Assembly (NCBI RefSeq): GCF_002001045.1
Contig: NZ_MUNR01000014.1
Span: 682,001 to 746,000, forward strand
Length of the DNA stretch: 64,000 nt
DNA from: Rhodanobacter sp. C01
GTDB lineage: Bacteria > Pseudomonadota > Gammaproteobacteria > Xanthomonadales > Rhodanobacteraceae
Direction: 5' to 3'
Part shown: piece after piece, positions 28,265 through 38,112 of the stretch
Position numbering within the stretch: position 1 is the stretch's first letter
How the letters are laid out: every line of letters starts with the position of its first letter
The notes under the pieces: generated by a model
Databases searched by the model: none
What the model saw: only the letters and a program-made list of their open reading frames with translations
What the model was told of the DNA's origin: nothing
Program-made: the position numbers and the translations under genes

Positions 28265-28855
28265 TCAGCCCTTCGTGTCGTGCCACAACGCCTGCCAGCC
28301 ATCGATGCCGAGCCGTTGCAGCGTCTCGATGTTGCGCCGGTAGATGCTGTCGGTATCGCTCATCGAATCCATCGCACGCTCGATGCTGGCTTCGCGCAAC
28401 AGATGCAGCGTAGGGTAGGGCGAGCGGTTGCTGAAGTTCTCGATGTCGTCTTTCGCGCTGTCGGCAAACTGGTAGTCGGGATGGAAGCTGGCCACCTGCC
28501 ATTCACCTTCGAGTCCGAGCGTCTGTACCGCGGCATCGGCCACGTCGAGGAAATCGTTGTAGTCGAGGAAATCCGTCAGCACGAATGGATGGATCAGCAG
28601 GCCGGTCTCGCATTCATCCGGCGTCAACGCGTTGAGCGATTGCAGTTCGCCGCACAGATCGTCCAGCAACGCATCGGCATCGCGAGCCTGGCTGACCCGC
28701 ATGCGCAGTTTGCCCTGCACATGCGGTGCGCGGGCAAACGGGCAGAGATTGAGGCCGATCACTGCCCGCTCCAGCCAGCTTGTGGTGGCATCGATGTATG
28801 GCCTGTCCTCGGGCAGCGCATCGTAATTCATGGGCAGGCGTGGCGTGTCGTTCAT
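28265..28855 (-). CDS. DUF1415 family protein
   Basis: A 196-residue protein matching DUF1415: TTSWLERAVIGLNLCPFARA near the start, LLIHPFVLTDFLDYNDFLDV in the middle, and YQFADSAKDDIENFSNRSPY and HLLREASIERA toward the end. No membrane segments. Function is unknown. The ATG at 28855 was taken; a second ATG lies eight codons in. It is probably co-directional with the YkgJ-type gene 60 bases downstream. Confidence 0.88.
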   Translation of the reverse strand: MNDTPRLPMNYDALPEDRPYIDATTSWLERAVIGLNLCPFARAPHVQGKLRMRVSQARDADALLDDLCGELQSLNALTPDECETGLLIHPFVLTDFLDYNDFLDVADAAVQTLGLEGEWQVASFHPDYQFADSAKDDIENFSNRSPYPTLHLLREASIERAMDSMSDTDSIYRRNIETLQRLGIDGWQALWHDTKG

Positions 28856-29500
28856 GCAATTTCCAGCGTATTGGCGGTGTTGGTTATAAGATTGGTGATC
28901 TTGTTCGCAGTTTATTGGGTATGCAGGGCATGCGACTTGCTTGGAATTGCCCGGTGTTTTGCGCCGGCAAACCGTTGCCCGGGTCTTCCCGCAGATCCTC
29001 ACGCGGATGACCGAGGCCCGGAGTTGATCCAACGGCGCGTTTCGTTGCGACCGGCATTCCCGGTTCGGCCGACGCTGCCAAGGCAGGATCCGGACTGTGG
29101 TGCATCGCACGTTGCCGTGTCCATTTTGTTTGACAAGGATTCGCTTGTGGATGGTTTGATCGACCGACTCACCGATGCTGCAAGTCCGGATGTCCTTGGG
29201 CGCGCGGCTGCCGGTGGCTTCGAGGCCGGGCAGTCGAAGGGCACTCCCCTCGACGCCCCGTCGAGTGTGCGGTCCAGGCGGACCCATCCGCTTCCCGCCG
29301 CAACGCAGCGCAGGTCGAGCCGGGTCTATCTGATGTCGCCGGCGAGCTGGAAGGCCGCCAGCTCGGCCGCCAGCAGCAGGCCCGCGAACTGGTCGGCGCA
29401 GGCATGGACTCCTTCGCAGTGGGCGAATCGGCGGCCTGTGTCAGCTCCCGCGCTCGCTGTTCCATCGTTCAGGAGCCGGATTGGCTTTCTCACGCTCCTG
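28856..29500. other. 645-bp stretch without a supported gene
   Basis: High GC leaves frames open on both strands, but none has a convincing start or family resemblance. It must hold the promoters of the DUF1415 gene (-) and of the SLT-domain gene (+). It could also contain a decayed gene or the true N-terminal part of the SLT-domain protein. Confidence 0.4.
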
Positions 29501-30463
29501 ATGAAGCAAACGGGCGGCTTTTGCGGCGCCGCATTGAGTCGGGGTGTTCGTGCGGCACGCGTGTTCCGTGTTCGAGCTTGGGTAGTGCAGTGGCCACGAT
29601 GGAACCAGGCAGGCCGGCGCGGGACGATTGCGGCAGTCTCATTGTGCGCCTTGCTCGGCGCCATGCTCGTCCTGCCAGGCATCATGATGAAGGCGCATCC
29701 GAAGCTGCAATCGGGGCTGGCCACGCTTGCCAGTGCCCAGGTGGCTCCAACCGGCAGCCATGCGCTCGCCACGGTGGCAGTGGTTTCGGTTGCCTCGCCC
29801 GCACCAGCGCGCATTGTGAAGGCAGCACCCGCACCGTCACCGGAGCCGTCATCGCCCGCGTCAACGCCGTCGAATGCCCCGGATGCCTTGCTGGCGGATG
29901 TCAGCACCATGGATCTGATGATGCCGGTTGCCGAGCCGGACCTGGACATCGCATCCCGGGACAGTCTGTGGGCCGAGGTAGGCAAGTCGTCCGGTCTGGA
30001 TCCGCTGCTGCTCTACAGCGTCGCGCTGGTCGAGTCGCGCGCGCTGCTTCCCGGTGGAAAGGTCGGGCCGACGCCATGGTTGTTCAGGGTCAACGATCAC
30101 CTGGTGCTCGGTGACCGCCGGCACGTGCAGATGGAGATGGCCGTGGCCAGCCAGTTCGGCTCCATGGTCCAGGACGTCGGCATCATGCAGGTCTACTACC
30201 CGATGCACAGGGATGCGGTTCGCGACCCGTTGACCCTGCTCGACCCGCGCACGAACATCACCGTGGCAGCGAAGATCCTGCGCGACGGCATGCATGAAAC
30301 GCGCGATCCGGTGCTGGGGGTCGGCTATTACCACAGTCACACACCCGAACTCGCCAGGGATTACGGCGCGGCCGTGCTGGCGGTCTATCAGCGGCTCAAG
30401 AGCCTGTATCGCCCGGGAAGGGCTGTGCAGATCGCGGCTCGCCAGTCCGCAGTGCATGCCTGA
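29501..30463 (+). CDS. Lytic transglycosylase-like (SLT domain) protein with Ala/Pro linker
   Basis: In the model from the ATG at 29501 the protein has 320 residues: a basic N-terminus, one membrane segment (~42-62), an Ala/Ser/Pro-rich linker (~75-130), and an SLT-type domain (~155-300). The domain contains LLYSVALVESR with the presumed catalytic Glu178, a PTPWLFRVN segment, QDVGIMQVYYPMHR and ARDYGAAVLAVYQRL. This resembles IagB/PilT-type transglycosylases that open peptidoglycan for envelope machines; no such machine is nearby. The start is uncertain: no clear ribosome site is seen and the frame stays open far upstream. Confidence 0.65.
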   Translation: MKQTGGFCGAALSRGVRAARVFRVRAWVVQWPRWNQAGRRGTIAAVSLCALLGAMLVLPGIMMKAHPKLQSGLATLASAQVAPTGSHALATVAVVSVASPAPARIVKAAPAPSPEPSSPASTPSNAPDALLADVSTMDLMMPVAEPDLDIASRDSLWAEVGKSSGLDPLLLYSVALVESRALLPGGKVGPTPWLFRVNDHLVLGDRRHVQMEMAVASQFGSMVQDVGIMQVYYPMHRDAVRDPLTLLDPRTNITVAAKILRDGMHETRDPVLGVGYYHSHTPELARDYGAAVLAVYQRLKSLYRPGRAVQIAARQSAVHA

Positions 30464-30563
30464 GCTTCGTCGACACGCCGGGTACGCGCGCAGCCGTTGA
30501 GGTATTGCATGGCGTGTCATGTGCCCGGATATAAGGTGCGTATCGTCACCCGGCCTTTCGTCC

Positions 30564-32123
30564 ATGCCCATGCTGCACTTTGACAACGCGTTCGTCCGCG
30601 AACTGCCCGGTGATCCGGAGCAGGGGTCACGCCTGCGCCAAGTCGAGGGTGCGCTGTATTCGCGGGTCGATCCCACGCCGGTCGCCGCACCGCACCTGCT
30701 CGCGCATTCGCTCGAAATGGCGACGACGCTGGGTTTCAGCGAAGCCGAAGTCGCCACGCCGGAGTTTGCGCGGTGGTTCGGCGGCAATGCCTTGCTGGAT
30801 GGCATGCAACCGTATGCGGCGAATTATGGCGGGCACCAGTTCGGCAACTGGGCCGGTCAGCTGGGTGACGGGCGGGCGATTTCATTGGGCGAGATCATCA
30901 GCGCCGCGGGCGAGCGCTGGGAACTGCAACTCAAAGGCGCCGGACTGACGCCGTATTCGCGCGGCGCAGACGGTCGAGCGGTGCTGCGTTCGTCGGTGCG
31001 CGAGTTCCTGTGCAGCGAAGCGATGCACCACCTCGGCGTGCCGACCACGCGCGCCTTGAGCCTGGTCGATACCGGCGAGCCGGTACTGCGCGACATGTTC
31101 TATGACGGCAACGCCGCATCTGAGCGTGGCGCCGTCGTCTGCCGCGTGGCACCGTCATTCATCCGCTTCGGAAATTTCGAATTGCCGGCCTCGCGTGGCG
31201 ATATCTCATTGCTGAAGCAGCTGGTCGACTTCACCATCCGCCGCGATTTCCCGGAACTCGGCGGGCAGGGCGAAGCGTTGTATGCGGAATGGTTCGCACA
31301 GGTATGCGAGCGTACCGCAACGATGATCGCGCACTGGATGCGCGTGGGTTTCGTGCATGGCGTGATGAACACCGACAACATGTCGATTCTAGGTCTCACC
31401 ATCGACTATGGCCCGTATGGCTGGGTCGACAACTACGACCCGGATTGGACGCCGAACACCACCGACGCGCAACGTCGCCGCTACCGCTTCGGCCAGCAGC
31501 CGAACGTGGCGTGGTGGAACCTGAGCCGCCTGGCCGGTGCGCTGGCGCCGTTGTTTGAGGGTGTCGAACCGTTGCAGGCCGGGCTGGATCGTTACGCGGC
31601 GGCCTATGCCGTCGCCGATCGCGCCAACATCGCCGCCAAACTCGGTCTGGCCGAATGCCGCGATGACGACGTGGCATTGATGCAGTCGCTGCAGTCGTTG
31701 ATGCAGCAGGCCGAGATCGACATGACGCTGTGGTTTCGTGCGCTGGCCGACGTCGATGAGCAGGCGCCGACCCTGGTGACGATGCGCGATGCGTTTTACG
31801 ACGAGGCGAAACGGCGTGAGGCAGAGCCAGCGCTCAATGACTGGTTGCTGCGTTATGTCGCACGGCTTGCTACCGACCCTCAATCAGTTGAACAGCGTCG
31901 AACGGGCATGTGCATGGCCAACCCACGCTACGTGTTGCGCAACTATCTGGCCCAGCAGGCGATCGACCGGGCCGAGCAGGGCGATCCCGGCGGCATTACG
32001 GAATTGCTGGATGTGATGCGGCGTCCGTACGATGACCAGCCCGGTCGCGAGGCGTTCGCACAGAAGCGTCCGGACTGGGCCCGGCACAAGGCGGGTTGCT
32101 CGATGCTGTCGTGCAGTTCCTGA
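30564..32123 (+). CDS. selO: SelO family protein adenylyltransferase (YdiU)
   Basis: A 519-residue SelO pseudokinase that AMPylates proteins. Motifs are [20 protein letters not shown], the Lys-containing [13 protein letters not shown], the active-site [13 protein letters not shown] and the metal-binding [15 protein letters not shown]. The C-terminus ends GCSMLSCSS, where animal homologues carry selenocysteine; here it is Cys, encoded by TGC. Length matches bacterial members. Two adjacent ATGs (30564, 30570) are possible. It is followed by a strong hairpin. Confidence 0.92.
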   Translation: MPMLHFDNAFVRELPGDPEQGSRLRQVEGALYSRVDPTPVAAPHLLAHSLEMATTLGFSEAEVATPEFARWFGGNALLDGMQPYAANYGGHQFGNWAGQLGDGRAISLGEIISAAGERWELQLKGAGLTPYSRGADGRAVLRSSVREFLCSEAMHHLGVPTTRALSLVDTGEPVLRDMFYDGNAASERGAVVCRVAPSFIRFGNFELPASRGDISLLKQLVDFTIRRDFPELGGQGEALYAEWFAQVCERTATMIAHWMRVGFVHGVMNTDNMSILGLTIDYGPYGWVDNYDPDWTPNTTDAQRRRYRFGQQPNVAWWNLSRLAGALAPLFEGVEPLQAGLDRYAAAYAVADRANIAAKLGLAECRDDDVALMQSLQSLMQQAEIDMTLWFRALADVDEQAPTLVTMRDAFYDEAKRREAEPALNDWLLRYVARLATDPQSVEQRRTGMCMANPRYVLRNYLAQQAIDRAEQGDPGGITELLDVMRRPYDDQPGREAFAQKRPDWARHKAGCSMLSCSS

Positions 32124-32134
32124 GCCGGAAAGCA

Positions 32135-32159
32135 CAAAGGCCGGCATCGCCGGCCTTTG
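32135..32159 (+). terminator. Terminator hairpin between selO and tRNA-Arg
   Basis: A perfect 11-bp stem (32135-32145, 32149-32159) with a 3-base loop, starting 11 bases after the selO stop. A-rich and T-rich flanks make it usable on both strands, so it may also end the minus-strand tRNA transcript. Confidence 0.75.
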
Positions 32160-32170
32160 GATGTCACAAA

Positions 32171-32247
<77 letters not shown>

Positions 32248-32384
32248 AGCGGCGGCGATTTTCGCATGGATCCCGCGCCTGTGCGATCCGTGCCGTGCTC
32301 TGGCAAGAACCGATGGCCTGCTAGAATGGGCAATTAACCGTCATCACCTCGGCGCCCACGGGCGCGCAAGTCCAGGAGACATCC

Positions 32385-33920
32385 ATGTCCCACGCAATCC
32401 TCACCGCACTTGGCCTTCACGGCGAACAGTCCGGCACGTACCTCGGTCAGGGCGAGTGGTCGAAGACCACCGACGCCGGCGCGCTGCAGCCGGTGAATCC
32501 GGCCACCGGCGACGTGCTCGGTACCGTGCATGCCTCCAGCGCTGCCGATTACGAGGTGATCGTCAAGCGTGCGCAGGCCGCCTTCAAGGTGTGGCGCACC
32601 ACGCCGGCACCGCAGCGCGGTGAAGCGGTGCGCCTGTGCGGCGAAGCGCTGCGCAAGCACAAGGATGCGCTCGGTTCGCTGGTTGCGCTGGAAATGGGAA
32701 AGATCAAGCCCGAAGGCGACGGTGAAGTGCAGGAGATGATCGACATCGCCGACTTCGCGGTGGGTCAGAGCCGCATGATGTACGGCGCCACCATGCACTC
32801 GGAGCGCCCGGGTCATCGCATGTACGACCAGTACCACCCGCTGGGCCTGGTCGGCATCATCAGCGCGTTCAACTTCCCGGTCGCGGTGTGGGCATGGAAC
32901 TCGTTCCTCGCCACCATCGCCGGCGACATCTGCATCTGGAAGCCGTCGCCGAAGACCCCGCTGTCGGCGATCGCCACCATCCGCATCTGCAACGAGGCGT
33001 TGAAGGCTGGCGGTTTCCCGGACCTGTTCTTCCTGTTCAACGACGCCGGCACCGATCTGTCGCAGGGCTTCGTCGACGACAAGCGCATCCCGCTGATCAG
33101 CTTCACCGGTTCGACCAAGGTCGGCCGCATGGTTGGCGAGCGCGTGGCGCAGCGCATGGGCCGCTCGCTGCTGGAGCTGGGTGGCAACAACGCGATCATC
33201 CTCGACGAGAGCGCCGACCTGAAGCTGGCGATCCCGGGCATCGTGTTCGGCGCCGTCGGCACCGCGGGCCAGCGCTGCACCACCACGCGCCGCCTGTTCG
33301 TGCACGAGTCGATCTACAAGAACGTGCTGGAGACCCTGGTCAAGGCGTACAAGCAGGTCGAGGGCAAGATCGGCGATCCGAACCTGTCCACCACCTTGAT
33401 GGGTCCGCTCAACAGTGCCGAAGCGGTAAGCGCCTACCTCGGCGCTATCGAGAAGGCCAAGGCGGCCGGTGGCACGATCGCCACCGGTGGCGCGGCGCTG
33501 ACCGATCGCAAGGGCAACTTCGTGCTGCCGACGATCGTCACCGGTATCGCGAACTCGCATGAAGTCGTGCAGACCGAGACGTTCGCGCCGATCCTTTACG
33601 TGATGCCGTTCAAGACCCTGGACGAGGCGATCGACATGCAGAACGACGTGCCGCAGGGCCTGTCCTCGTCGATCTTCACCAACAACCTGCGCGCGGGCGA
33701 GCAGTTCCTGTCGGCGGCCGGTTCGGATTGCGGTATCGCCAACGTCAACATCGGCACGTCCGGTGCGGAAATCGGTGGCGCGTTCGGTGGCGAGAAGGAA
33801 ACCGGTGGTGGTCGTGAGTCCGGCTCGGATGCATGGAAGGTCTACATGCGCCGCCAGACCAACACGATCAACTATTCGGACGCGCTGCCGCTGGCCCAGG
33901 GCATCAAGTTCGATCTGTAA
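32385..33920 (+). CDS. amaB: Aminoadipate-semialdehyde dehydrogenase, ALDH7 family
   Basis: A 511-residue aldehyde dehydrogenase of the antiquitin (ALDH7) group. NAD-binding and catalytic motifs are [38 protein letters not shown] with the general base Glu264, and [12 protein letters not shown] with nucleophile Cys298. The C-terminal [20 protein letters not shown] stretch is typical of ALDH7. It likely oxidises alpha-aminoadipate semialdehyde in lysine breakdown. AGGAG lies upstream of the ATG and a perfect hairpin follows the gene. It appears monocistronic. Confidence 0.9.
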   Translation: MSHAILTALGLHGEQSGTYLGQGEWSKTTDAGALQPVNPATGDVLGTVHASSAADYEVIVKRAQAAFKVWRTTPAPQRGEAVRLCGEALRKHKDALGSLVALEMGKIKPEGDGEVQEMIDIADFAVGQSRMMYGATMHSERPGHRMYDQYHPLGLVGIISAFNFPVAVWAWNSFLATIAGDICIWKPSPKTPLSAIATIRICNEALKAGGFPDLFFLFNDAGTDLSQGFVDDKRIPLISFTGSTKVGRMVGERVAQRMGRSLLELGGNNAIILDESADLKLAIPGIVFGAVGTAGQRCTTTRRLFVHESIYKNVLETLVKAYKQVEGKIGDPNLSTTLMGPLNSAEAVSAYLGAIEKAKAAGGTIATGGAALTDRKGNFVLPTIVTGIANSHEVVQTETFAPILYVMPFKTLDEAIDMQNDVPQGLSSSIFTNNLRAGEQFLSAAGSDCGIANVNIGTSGAEIGGAFGGEKETGGGRESGSDAWKVYMRRQTNTINYSDALPLAQGIKFDL

Positions 33921-33930
33921 GTGATGTGTT

Positions 33931-33960
33931 CGATCGCGGGTGGCAAGCCACCCGCGATCG
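33931..33960 (+). terminator. Hairpin after amaB
   Basis: Perfect 14-bp arms (33931-33944 and 33947-33960) with only two bases between them, 10 bases after the amaB stop. No T run follows. Confidence 0.6.
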
Positions 33961-34012
33961 GTGGCAATGCGGTGCGGCGTCCTCCCTGGTTCCCATAGCG
34001 AGTGCAGCGACG

Positions 34013-34330
34013 ATGAGCTATCAGCCTGCGTATCGACCTGCTTCCAGCACCAGCACGCTGGCGGTGGTGAGTCTGGTTTTCGGCATTCTTTCCTGGTGCC
34101 TGTTGCCCTTCATTGGCGCGATCGTGGCCGTCATCTGCGGTCACCTGGCACGCAGCGAAATACGGCGCGCTCCGGCGGGCACCCTCATCGAGGGTGATGG
34201 CATGGCCATCGCCGGGCTGGTACTTGGCTATATCCATCTGGCGATCGCGATCATCGCGGTCGTCGTGCTGATGCTGCTTTTCGGTGCCATGTTCCTGCAT
34301 CTTGGGCCGCACTGGCATGTGTTTTCATGA
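34013..34330 (+). CDS. DUF4190 small membrane protein
   Basis: A 105-residue protein with two to three membrane segments. It follows the DUF4190 pattern: LAVVSLVFGILSWCLLPFIG, GHLARSEIRRAPAG and GDGMAIAGLVLGYIHLAI. Function is unknown. Its TGA overlaps the ATG of the SDR gene (ATGA), suggesting translational coupling. Confidence 0.85.
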   Translation: MSYQPAYRPASSTSTLAVVSLVFGILSWCLLPFIGAIVAVICGHLARSEIRRAPAGTLIEGDGMAIAGLVLGYIHLAIAIIAVVVLMLLFGAMFLHLGPHWHVFS

Positions 34331-35103
34331 CGGCCCTCATGCCGAACACGGCGTTTGATTTTCACGGCTACCGTGTGGTCATCGCCGGCGGCAGCAAGGG
34401 TATCGGCCGCAGTATCGCGCTGGCATTCGCCTCGGCCGGGGCGGCGGTATCGGTTTGTGCGCGCGACCATGCAGCGCTGGACGAAGTGGCACGTGAAATC
34501 ACTGCGCTTGGTGCCGACGTCCATGTACAGAGCTGCGACCTGGCCGACGCGTCAGCCGTCAATGACTTTGTGGAAGCTTCAGCCACTGCCATGGGCGGTA
34601 TCGACGTGCTGGTCAACAACGCCAGCGGTTACGGTTTCGGCGATAACGATGAAGCGTGGCTGGCCGACTTCAATGTCGACCTGATGGCCGCCGTGCGTGC
34701 CTCACGGGCGGCGCAGCCGCATCTGGCGAAATCGGCGCATGCCAGCATCCTGCATACCAGTTCGATCGCGGCGCTGCGCCCGCGTCCGGCAGGCCCGTCC
34801 TATGCAGCGATGAAGGCGGCACTTAGCCACTACACCATGTCGCAGGCGCTGGCACTGGCTTCACAGCGCATCCGGGTCAACGCCATCGCGCCCGGTTCGA
34901 TCGAGTTTGCCGGCGGCATGTGGGATCGCTGCAGGCATGAGGATCCCTCGCGCTACGCCGCCGTACTGGCCAAGATCCCGTTCGGCCGTTACGGCACGCC
35001 GGAGGAAGTCGCTCATGTCGCGTTATTCCTCGCTTCGCCCTGGGCCGGCTGGATCACCGGACAGACTCTTGCCGTCGATGGCGGCCAGATGCTCAATGGC
35101 TGA
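34327..35103 (+). CDS. Short-chain dehydrogenase/reductase (SDR)
   Basis: A 258-residue classical SDR. The cofactor motif is VVIAGGSKGIGRSIA (~17-31), followed by LVNNASGYG and the catalytic set Ser (HTSSIAALRP), Tyr and Lys (SYAAMKAAL); here YAAMK satisfies the YxxxK motif. The C-terminal ITGQTLAVDGGQ is typical. The substrate is unknown. It is the second gene of a run continuing to the methyltransferase 19 bases downstream. Confidence 0.88.
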   Translation: MTALMPNTAFDFHGYRVVIAGGSKGIGRSIALAFASAGAAVSVCARDHAALDEVAREITALGADVHVQSCDLADASAVNDFVEASATAMGGIDVLVNNASGYGFGDNDEAWLADFNVDLMAAVRASRAAQPHLAKSAHASILHTSSIAALRPRPAGPSYAAMKAALSHYTMSQALALASQRIRVNAIAPGSIEFAGGMWDRCRHEDPSRYAAVLAKIPFGRYGTPEEVAHVALFLASPWAGWITGQTLAVDGGQMLNG

Positions 35104-35122
35104 GTGAAACGGAGTCGATGAC

Positions 35123-35890
35123 ATGAACGATCTGCACTCTACCGCGCGTTTCAGTGATCGTGTCGACGACTACGTGCGCTACCGGCCGGATTATCCATCG
35201 GCCTTGCTCGACTGGCTGCAGCGCGAGCAGGGCATCGATGCCGGCTGGCGCGTTGCCGACATCGGCGCCGGCACCGGCATCTCGTCGAAGATGTTTCTCG
35301 ACGCCGGCTATCACGTGACGGCGGTGGAACCCAATGCGCCGATGCGTGCCGCTGCCGAACAGTGGTTGCATGCATACGATGGATTTAAGGCTGTGGCCGG
35401 CACCGCGGATGCGACGGGGCTTGCCGGTGCCAGCATGGACCTGGTCACCGTAGCGCAGGCATTCCATTGGTTCGACGAGAAGGCGACACGGCACGAATTC
35501 GCGCGCATACTGCGGCCACGTGGTTTGGCGGCAATCTGGTGGAATTCGCGTCGGCTGACCGGCACGCGTTTTCTCGAAGGCTACGAGGCCTTGCTGCAGA
35601 CTTACGGCACCGACTACACCAGCGTCGCAGAGCGCTATGCCGACGATGCACGCATGCGTGCCTGGTTTGGTGCGGGGTATCGCGGGAGCGCCAGTTTCGA
35701 GCATGGCCAGCGACTCGATTTCGACGCGTTGCGGGGCAGGTTGATGTCCTCGTCGTATGCGCCCCAGGCCGGCCATCCGAAACACGAGCCGATGCTGCAC
35801 GCGTTGCGCGAACTGTTCGACGCCTGCGCCGAGCGCGGCACGATAAGCTTCGACTACGACACCCGCATCTTTGCCGGACATCTGGCCTGA
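35123..35890 (+). CDS. Class I SAM-dependent methyltransferase
   Basis: A 255-residue methyltransferase of the COG2226/UbiE-like type (trans-aconitate-methyltransferase-like N-terminus). It has a [11 protein letters not shown] motif near the start, SAM motif [46 protein letters not shown] and [11 protein letters not shown]. Typical length. It ends 2 bases before pyrD, so the SDR, methyltransferase and pyrD may share a transcript. Confidence 0.88.
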   Translation: MNDLHSTARFSDRVDDYVRYRPDYPSALLDWLQREQGIDAGWRVADIGAGTGISSKMFLDAGYHVTAVEPNAPMRAAAEQWLHAYDGFKAVAGTADATGLAGASMDLVTVAQAFHWFDEKATRHEFARILRPRGLAAIWWNSRRLTGTRFLEGYEALLQTYGTDYTSVAERYADDARMRAWFGAGYRGSASFEHGQRLDFDALRGRLMSSSYAPQAGHPKHEPMLHALRELFDACAERGTISFDYDTRIFAGHLA

Positions 35891-35892
35891 CC

Positions 35893-36930
35893 ATGTACGA
35901 CTACCTGCGCCCGCTGCTGTTCAAGCTTGACCCCGAGACCGCGCATCACCTCACCCTGTACGGTCTGGGCGTGGCCCAGCGCAGCAACTTCGCGCGCTGG
36001 ATCGCCCAACCGCCGGCGGATCTGCCGACTACGGTATTCGGCATCACGTTTCCCAATCCGGTCGGCCTGGCCGCGGGCCTCGACAAGAACGCCGAGCATC
36101 TCGACGCGTTGAACGCGCTCGGTTTCGGCTTCATCGAGGTGGGCACGGTGACGCCACTGCCGCAGCCGGGCAACGACAAGCCGCGCATGTTCCGGCTGCC
36201 GCGGCACGAGGCAATCATCAACCGGCTCGGCTTCAACAACGGCGGCGTCGATGTGCTGGTACGCAACGTGCAGCAGTCCAGCTACCACGGCGTGCTCGGC
36301 ATCAACATCGGCAAGAACAAGGACACGCCGAACGAGAAGGCGGTCAACGATTACCTGACCTGCCTGCACAAGGTCTACGAGCATGCCAGCTATGTCACGG
36401 TGAACATCTCCTCGCCGAACACCCAGGGCCTGCGCGACCTGCAGCAGGAAGCCACGCTGTACAAGTTCATTTCGCTGCTTCGCGCGGCGCAGGAACGGTT
36501 GGGCTCGCAACATGGCCGGCGCAAGCCGATGCTGCTGAAGATCGCGCCGGATCTCACCGAAACCGAGCTGGATGCGATCGCCGAGGTGCTGCTGCGCACC
36601 GGTATCGACGGAGTGATCTGCAGCAACACCACGATCGACCATGCAGCGGTAGCTGACGATCCGCATGGCGGCGAAACCGGCGGGTTGTCCGGGAAGCCGC
36701 TGTTCGAACGTTCCACCGGGGTGCTTGCCGGCATGCACAAGCGCCTGCAGGGGCGCATCCCGCTGATCGGTGTGGGCGGCATCCTCGATGGCAGCGATGC
36801 GGCCGAGAAGCTCGACGCCGGTGCCTCGCTGGTACAGGTCTATTCGGGCCTGGTCTATCGCGGGCCGCAGCTGGTCGGCGAATGCGTCGATGAAATCCGT
36901 CGTCAGCGCGAGGCTGCAAATGTTGCCTGA
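35893..36930 (+). CDS. pyrD: Dihydroorotate dehydrogenase (quinone), class 2
   Basis: A 345-residue PyrD. Class 2 is shown by the N-terminal membrane-associating helix region ([18 protein letters not shown]). FMN-site motifs are [47 protein letters not shown], the catalytic Ser in [11 protein letters not shown], and [19 protein letters not shown]. It oxidises dihydroorotate to orotate with ubiquinone at the inner membrane. The start ATG at 35893 follows the methyltransferase stop closely. Confidence 0.95.
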   Translation: MYDYLRPLLFKLDPETAHHLTLYGLGVAQRSNFARWIAQPPADLPTTVFGITFPNPVGLAAGLDKNAEHLDALNALGFGFIEVGTVTPLPQPGNDKPRMFRLPRHEAIINRLGFNNGGVDVLVRNVQQSSYHGVLGINIGKNKDTPNEKAVNDYLTCLHKVYEHASYVTVNISSPNTQGLRDLQQEATLYKFISLLRAAQERLGSQHGRRKPMLLKIAPDLTETELDAIAEVLLRTGIDGVICSNTTIDHAAVADDPHGGETGGLSGKPLFERSTGVLAGMHKRLQGRIPLIGVGGILDGSDAAEKLDAGASLVQVYSGLVYRGPQLVGECVDEIRRQREAANVA

Positions 36931-36961
36931 ACGCACGGACATGCCAGCGGAGCGAGTGGAC

Positions 36962-38020
36962 ATGGGCGGCTACACGCTCATCGAAAATGCCTCGCTGGCC
37001 AATCGCAATACGTTGCGCGTAGCTGCACGGGCGAAGCTTCTGGCGGAGATCCGCGACGCCACGAAACTGCCTGAACTGCTCGATTTCCCGGCCGTGCGCA
37101 ACGGGCGTCTGCTGGTGCTGGGCGAGGGCAGCAACATGCTGTTCACCGGCGACTTCGACGGCACCGTGCTGGCGATGGAAACCCGCGGCGTCCATGCTGA
37201 AGCGCTTGCCACAAGCGGCGTTCAAGTCGAGAGTGATGGTGACAGCGCGCGCATCGCAATAGCTGCCGGCGAGCGTTGGGACGACTTCGTGCGCTGGACC
37301 CTGGGTCAGGGCTACGCCGGCCTGGAAAACCTGATCCTGATTCCCGGCACCGTCGGCGCCGCACCGATCCAGAACATCGGCGCCTACGGCTGCGAGGTGG
37401 CGGAGTTCATCGAAAGTGTGGAGGCGTGGGATATCCGCGAACGCCGCGTGGTGACGCTCGATCATGCGACCTGCGCATTCGGTTATCGCGACTCGTTGTT
37501 CAAGCATGAGCCGGGGCGTTACATCGTCACTGCCGTGCGTTTCGTGCTGCCGCGCAGTCGCCCGCTGCGCACGGATTACGCCGGCATCAACGAACAGCTG
37601 GCGCGGATGGGTGTGGACAAGCCCGCGCCGTTCCATGTGGCCGAAGCGGTGGTGCACCTGCGCACCAGCAAGCTGCCCGATCCGATGGTGATCGGCAACG
37701 CCGGCAGCTTCTTCAAGAACCCGATCATCGACGCGGCGCTGGCGGATGCGCTCAAGCGCGAACATCCCGGGCTGGCCGTGTGGCCGCAGCCGGACGGCCG
37801 TTGCAAAATATCCGCAGCCTGGATGATCGAGGCGGCCGGCTTCAAGGGCGTCCGAGAAGGCGATGCCGGCATCTCCAATCGGCATGCGCTGGTGCTGGTC
37901 AACCACGGCAAGGCCAGTGGCCCCGAGCTGTGGGCACTGGCGCAGAGGGTGATCGCCGGTGTCGAGGCAAAGTTCGGTGTGCGGCTGGAGCCGGAACCGG
38001 TGGTGATCGGCGCCGTCTGA
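36962..38020 (+). CDS. murB: UDP-N-acetylenolpyruvoylglucosamine reductase
   Basis: A 352-residue type I MurB. FAD-domain segments are NTLRVAARAKLL, LVLGEGSNMLFTGDFDG, GLENLILIPGTVGAAPIQN and IGAYGCEV; the catalytic Ser is in NAGSFFKNPI, and the C-terminal AAWMIEAAGFKG and SNRHALVLVN are intact. It reduces the enolpyruvyl group to make UDP-MurNAc. Starts at 36920, 36941 and 36962 are all in frame; the last is best placed relative to GGAG and the family N-terminus. The upstream options overlap the pyrD end. Confidence 0.93.
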   Translation: MGGYTLIENASLANRNTLRVAARAKLLAEIRDATKLPELLDFPAVRNGRLLVLGEGSNMLFTGDFDGTVLAMETRGVHAEALATSGVQVESDGDSARIAIAAGERWDDFVRWTLGQGYAGLENLILIPGTVGAAPIQNIGAYGCEVAEFIESVEAWDIRERRVVTLDHATCAFGYRDSLFKHEPGRYIVTAVRFVLPRSRPLRTDYAGINEQLARMGVDKPAPFHVAEAVVHLRTSKLPDPMVIGNAGSFFKNPIIDAALADALKREHPGLAVWPQPDGRCKISAAWMIEAAGFKGVREGDAGISNRHALVLVNHGKASGPELWALAQRVIAGVEAKFGVRLEPEPVVIGAV

Positions 38021-38112
38021 ATTACCTGCTGCCTCAGGCACCCCTTTCACGCAACCGAAATAGCGCCCATGCCAGCATGGGTGACTTGCCACGGTCATGA
38101 AGGAATGCCGCG

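Noticed and set aside
28280-29500. In-frame upstream extension of the SLT-domain gene (open to 28280)
   Set aside because: It would run antisense through the DUF1415 gene and gives a composition unlike a real protein; only the part from about 29501 is retained.
32334-33560. Long minus-strand open frame opposite amaB
   Set aside because: No family resemblance, and the aldehyde dehydrogenase on the plus strand is complete.
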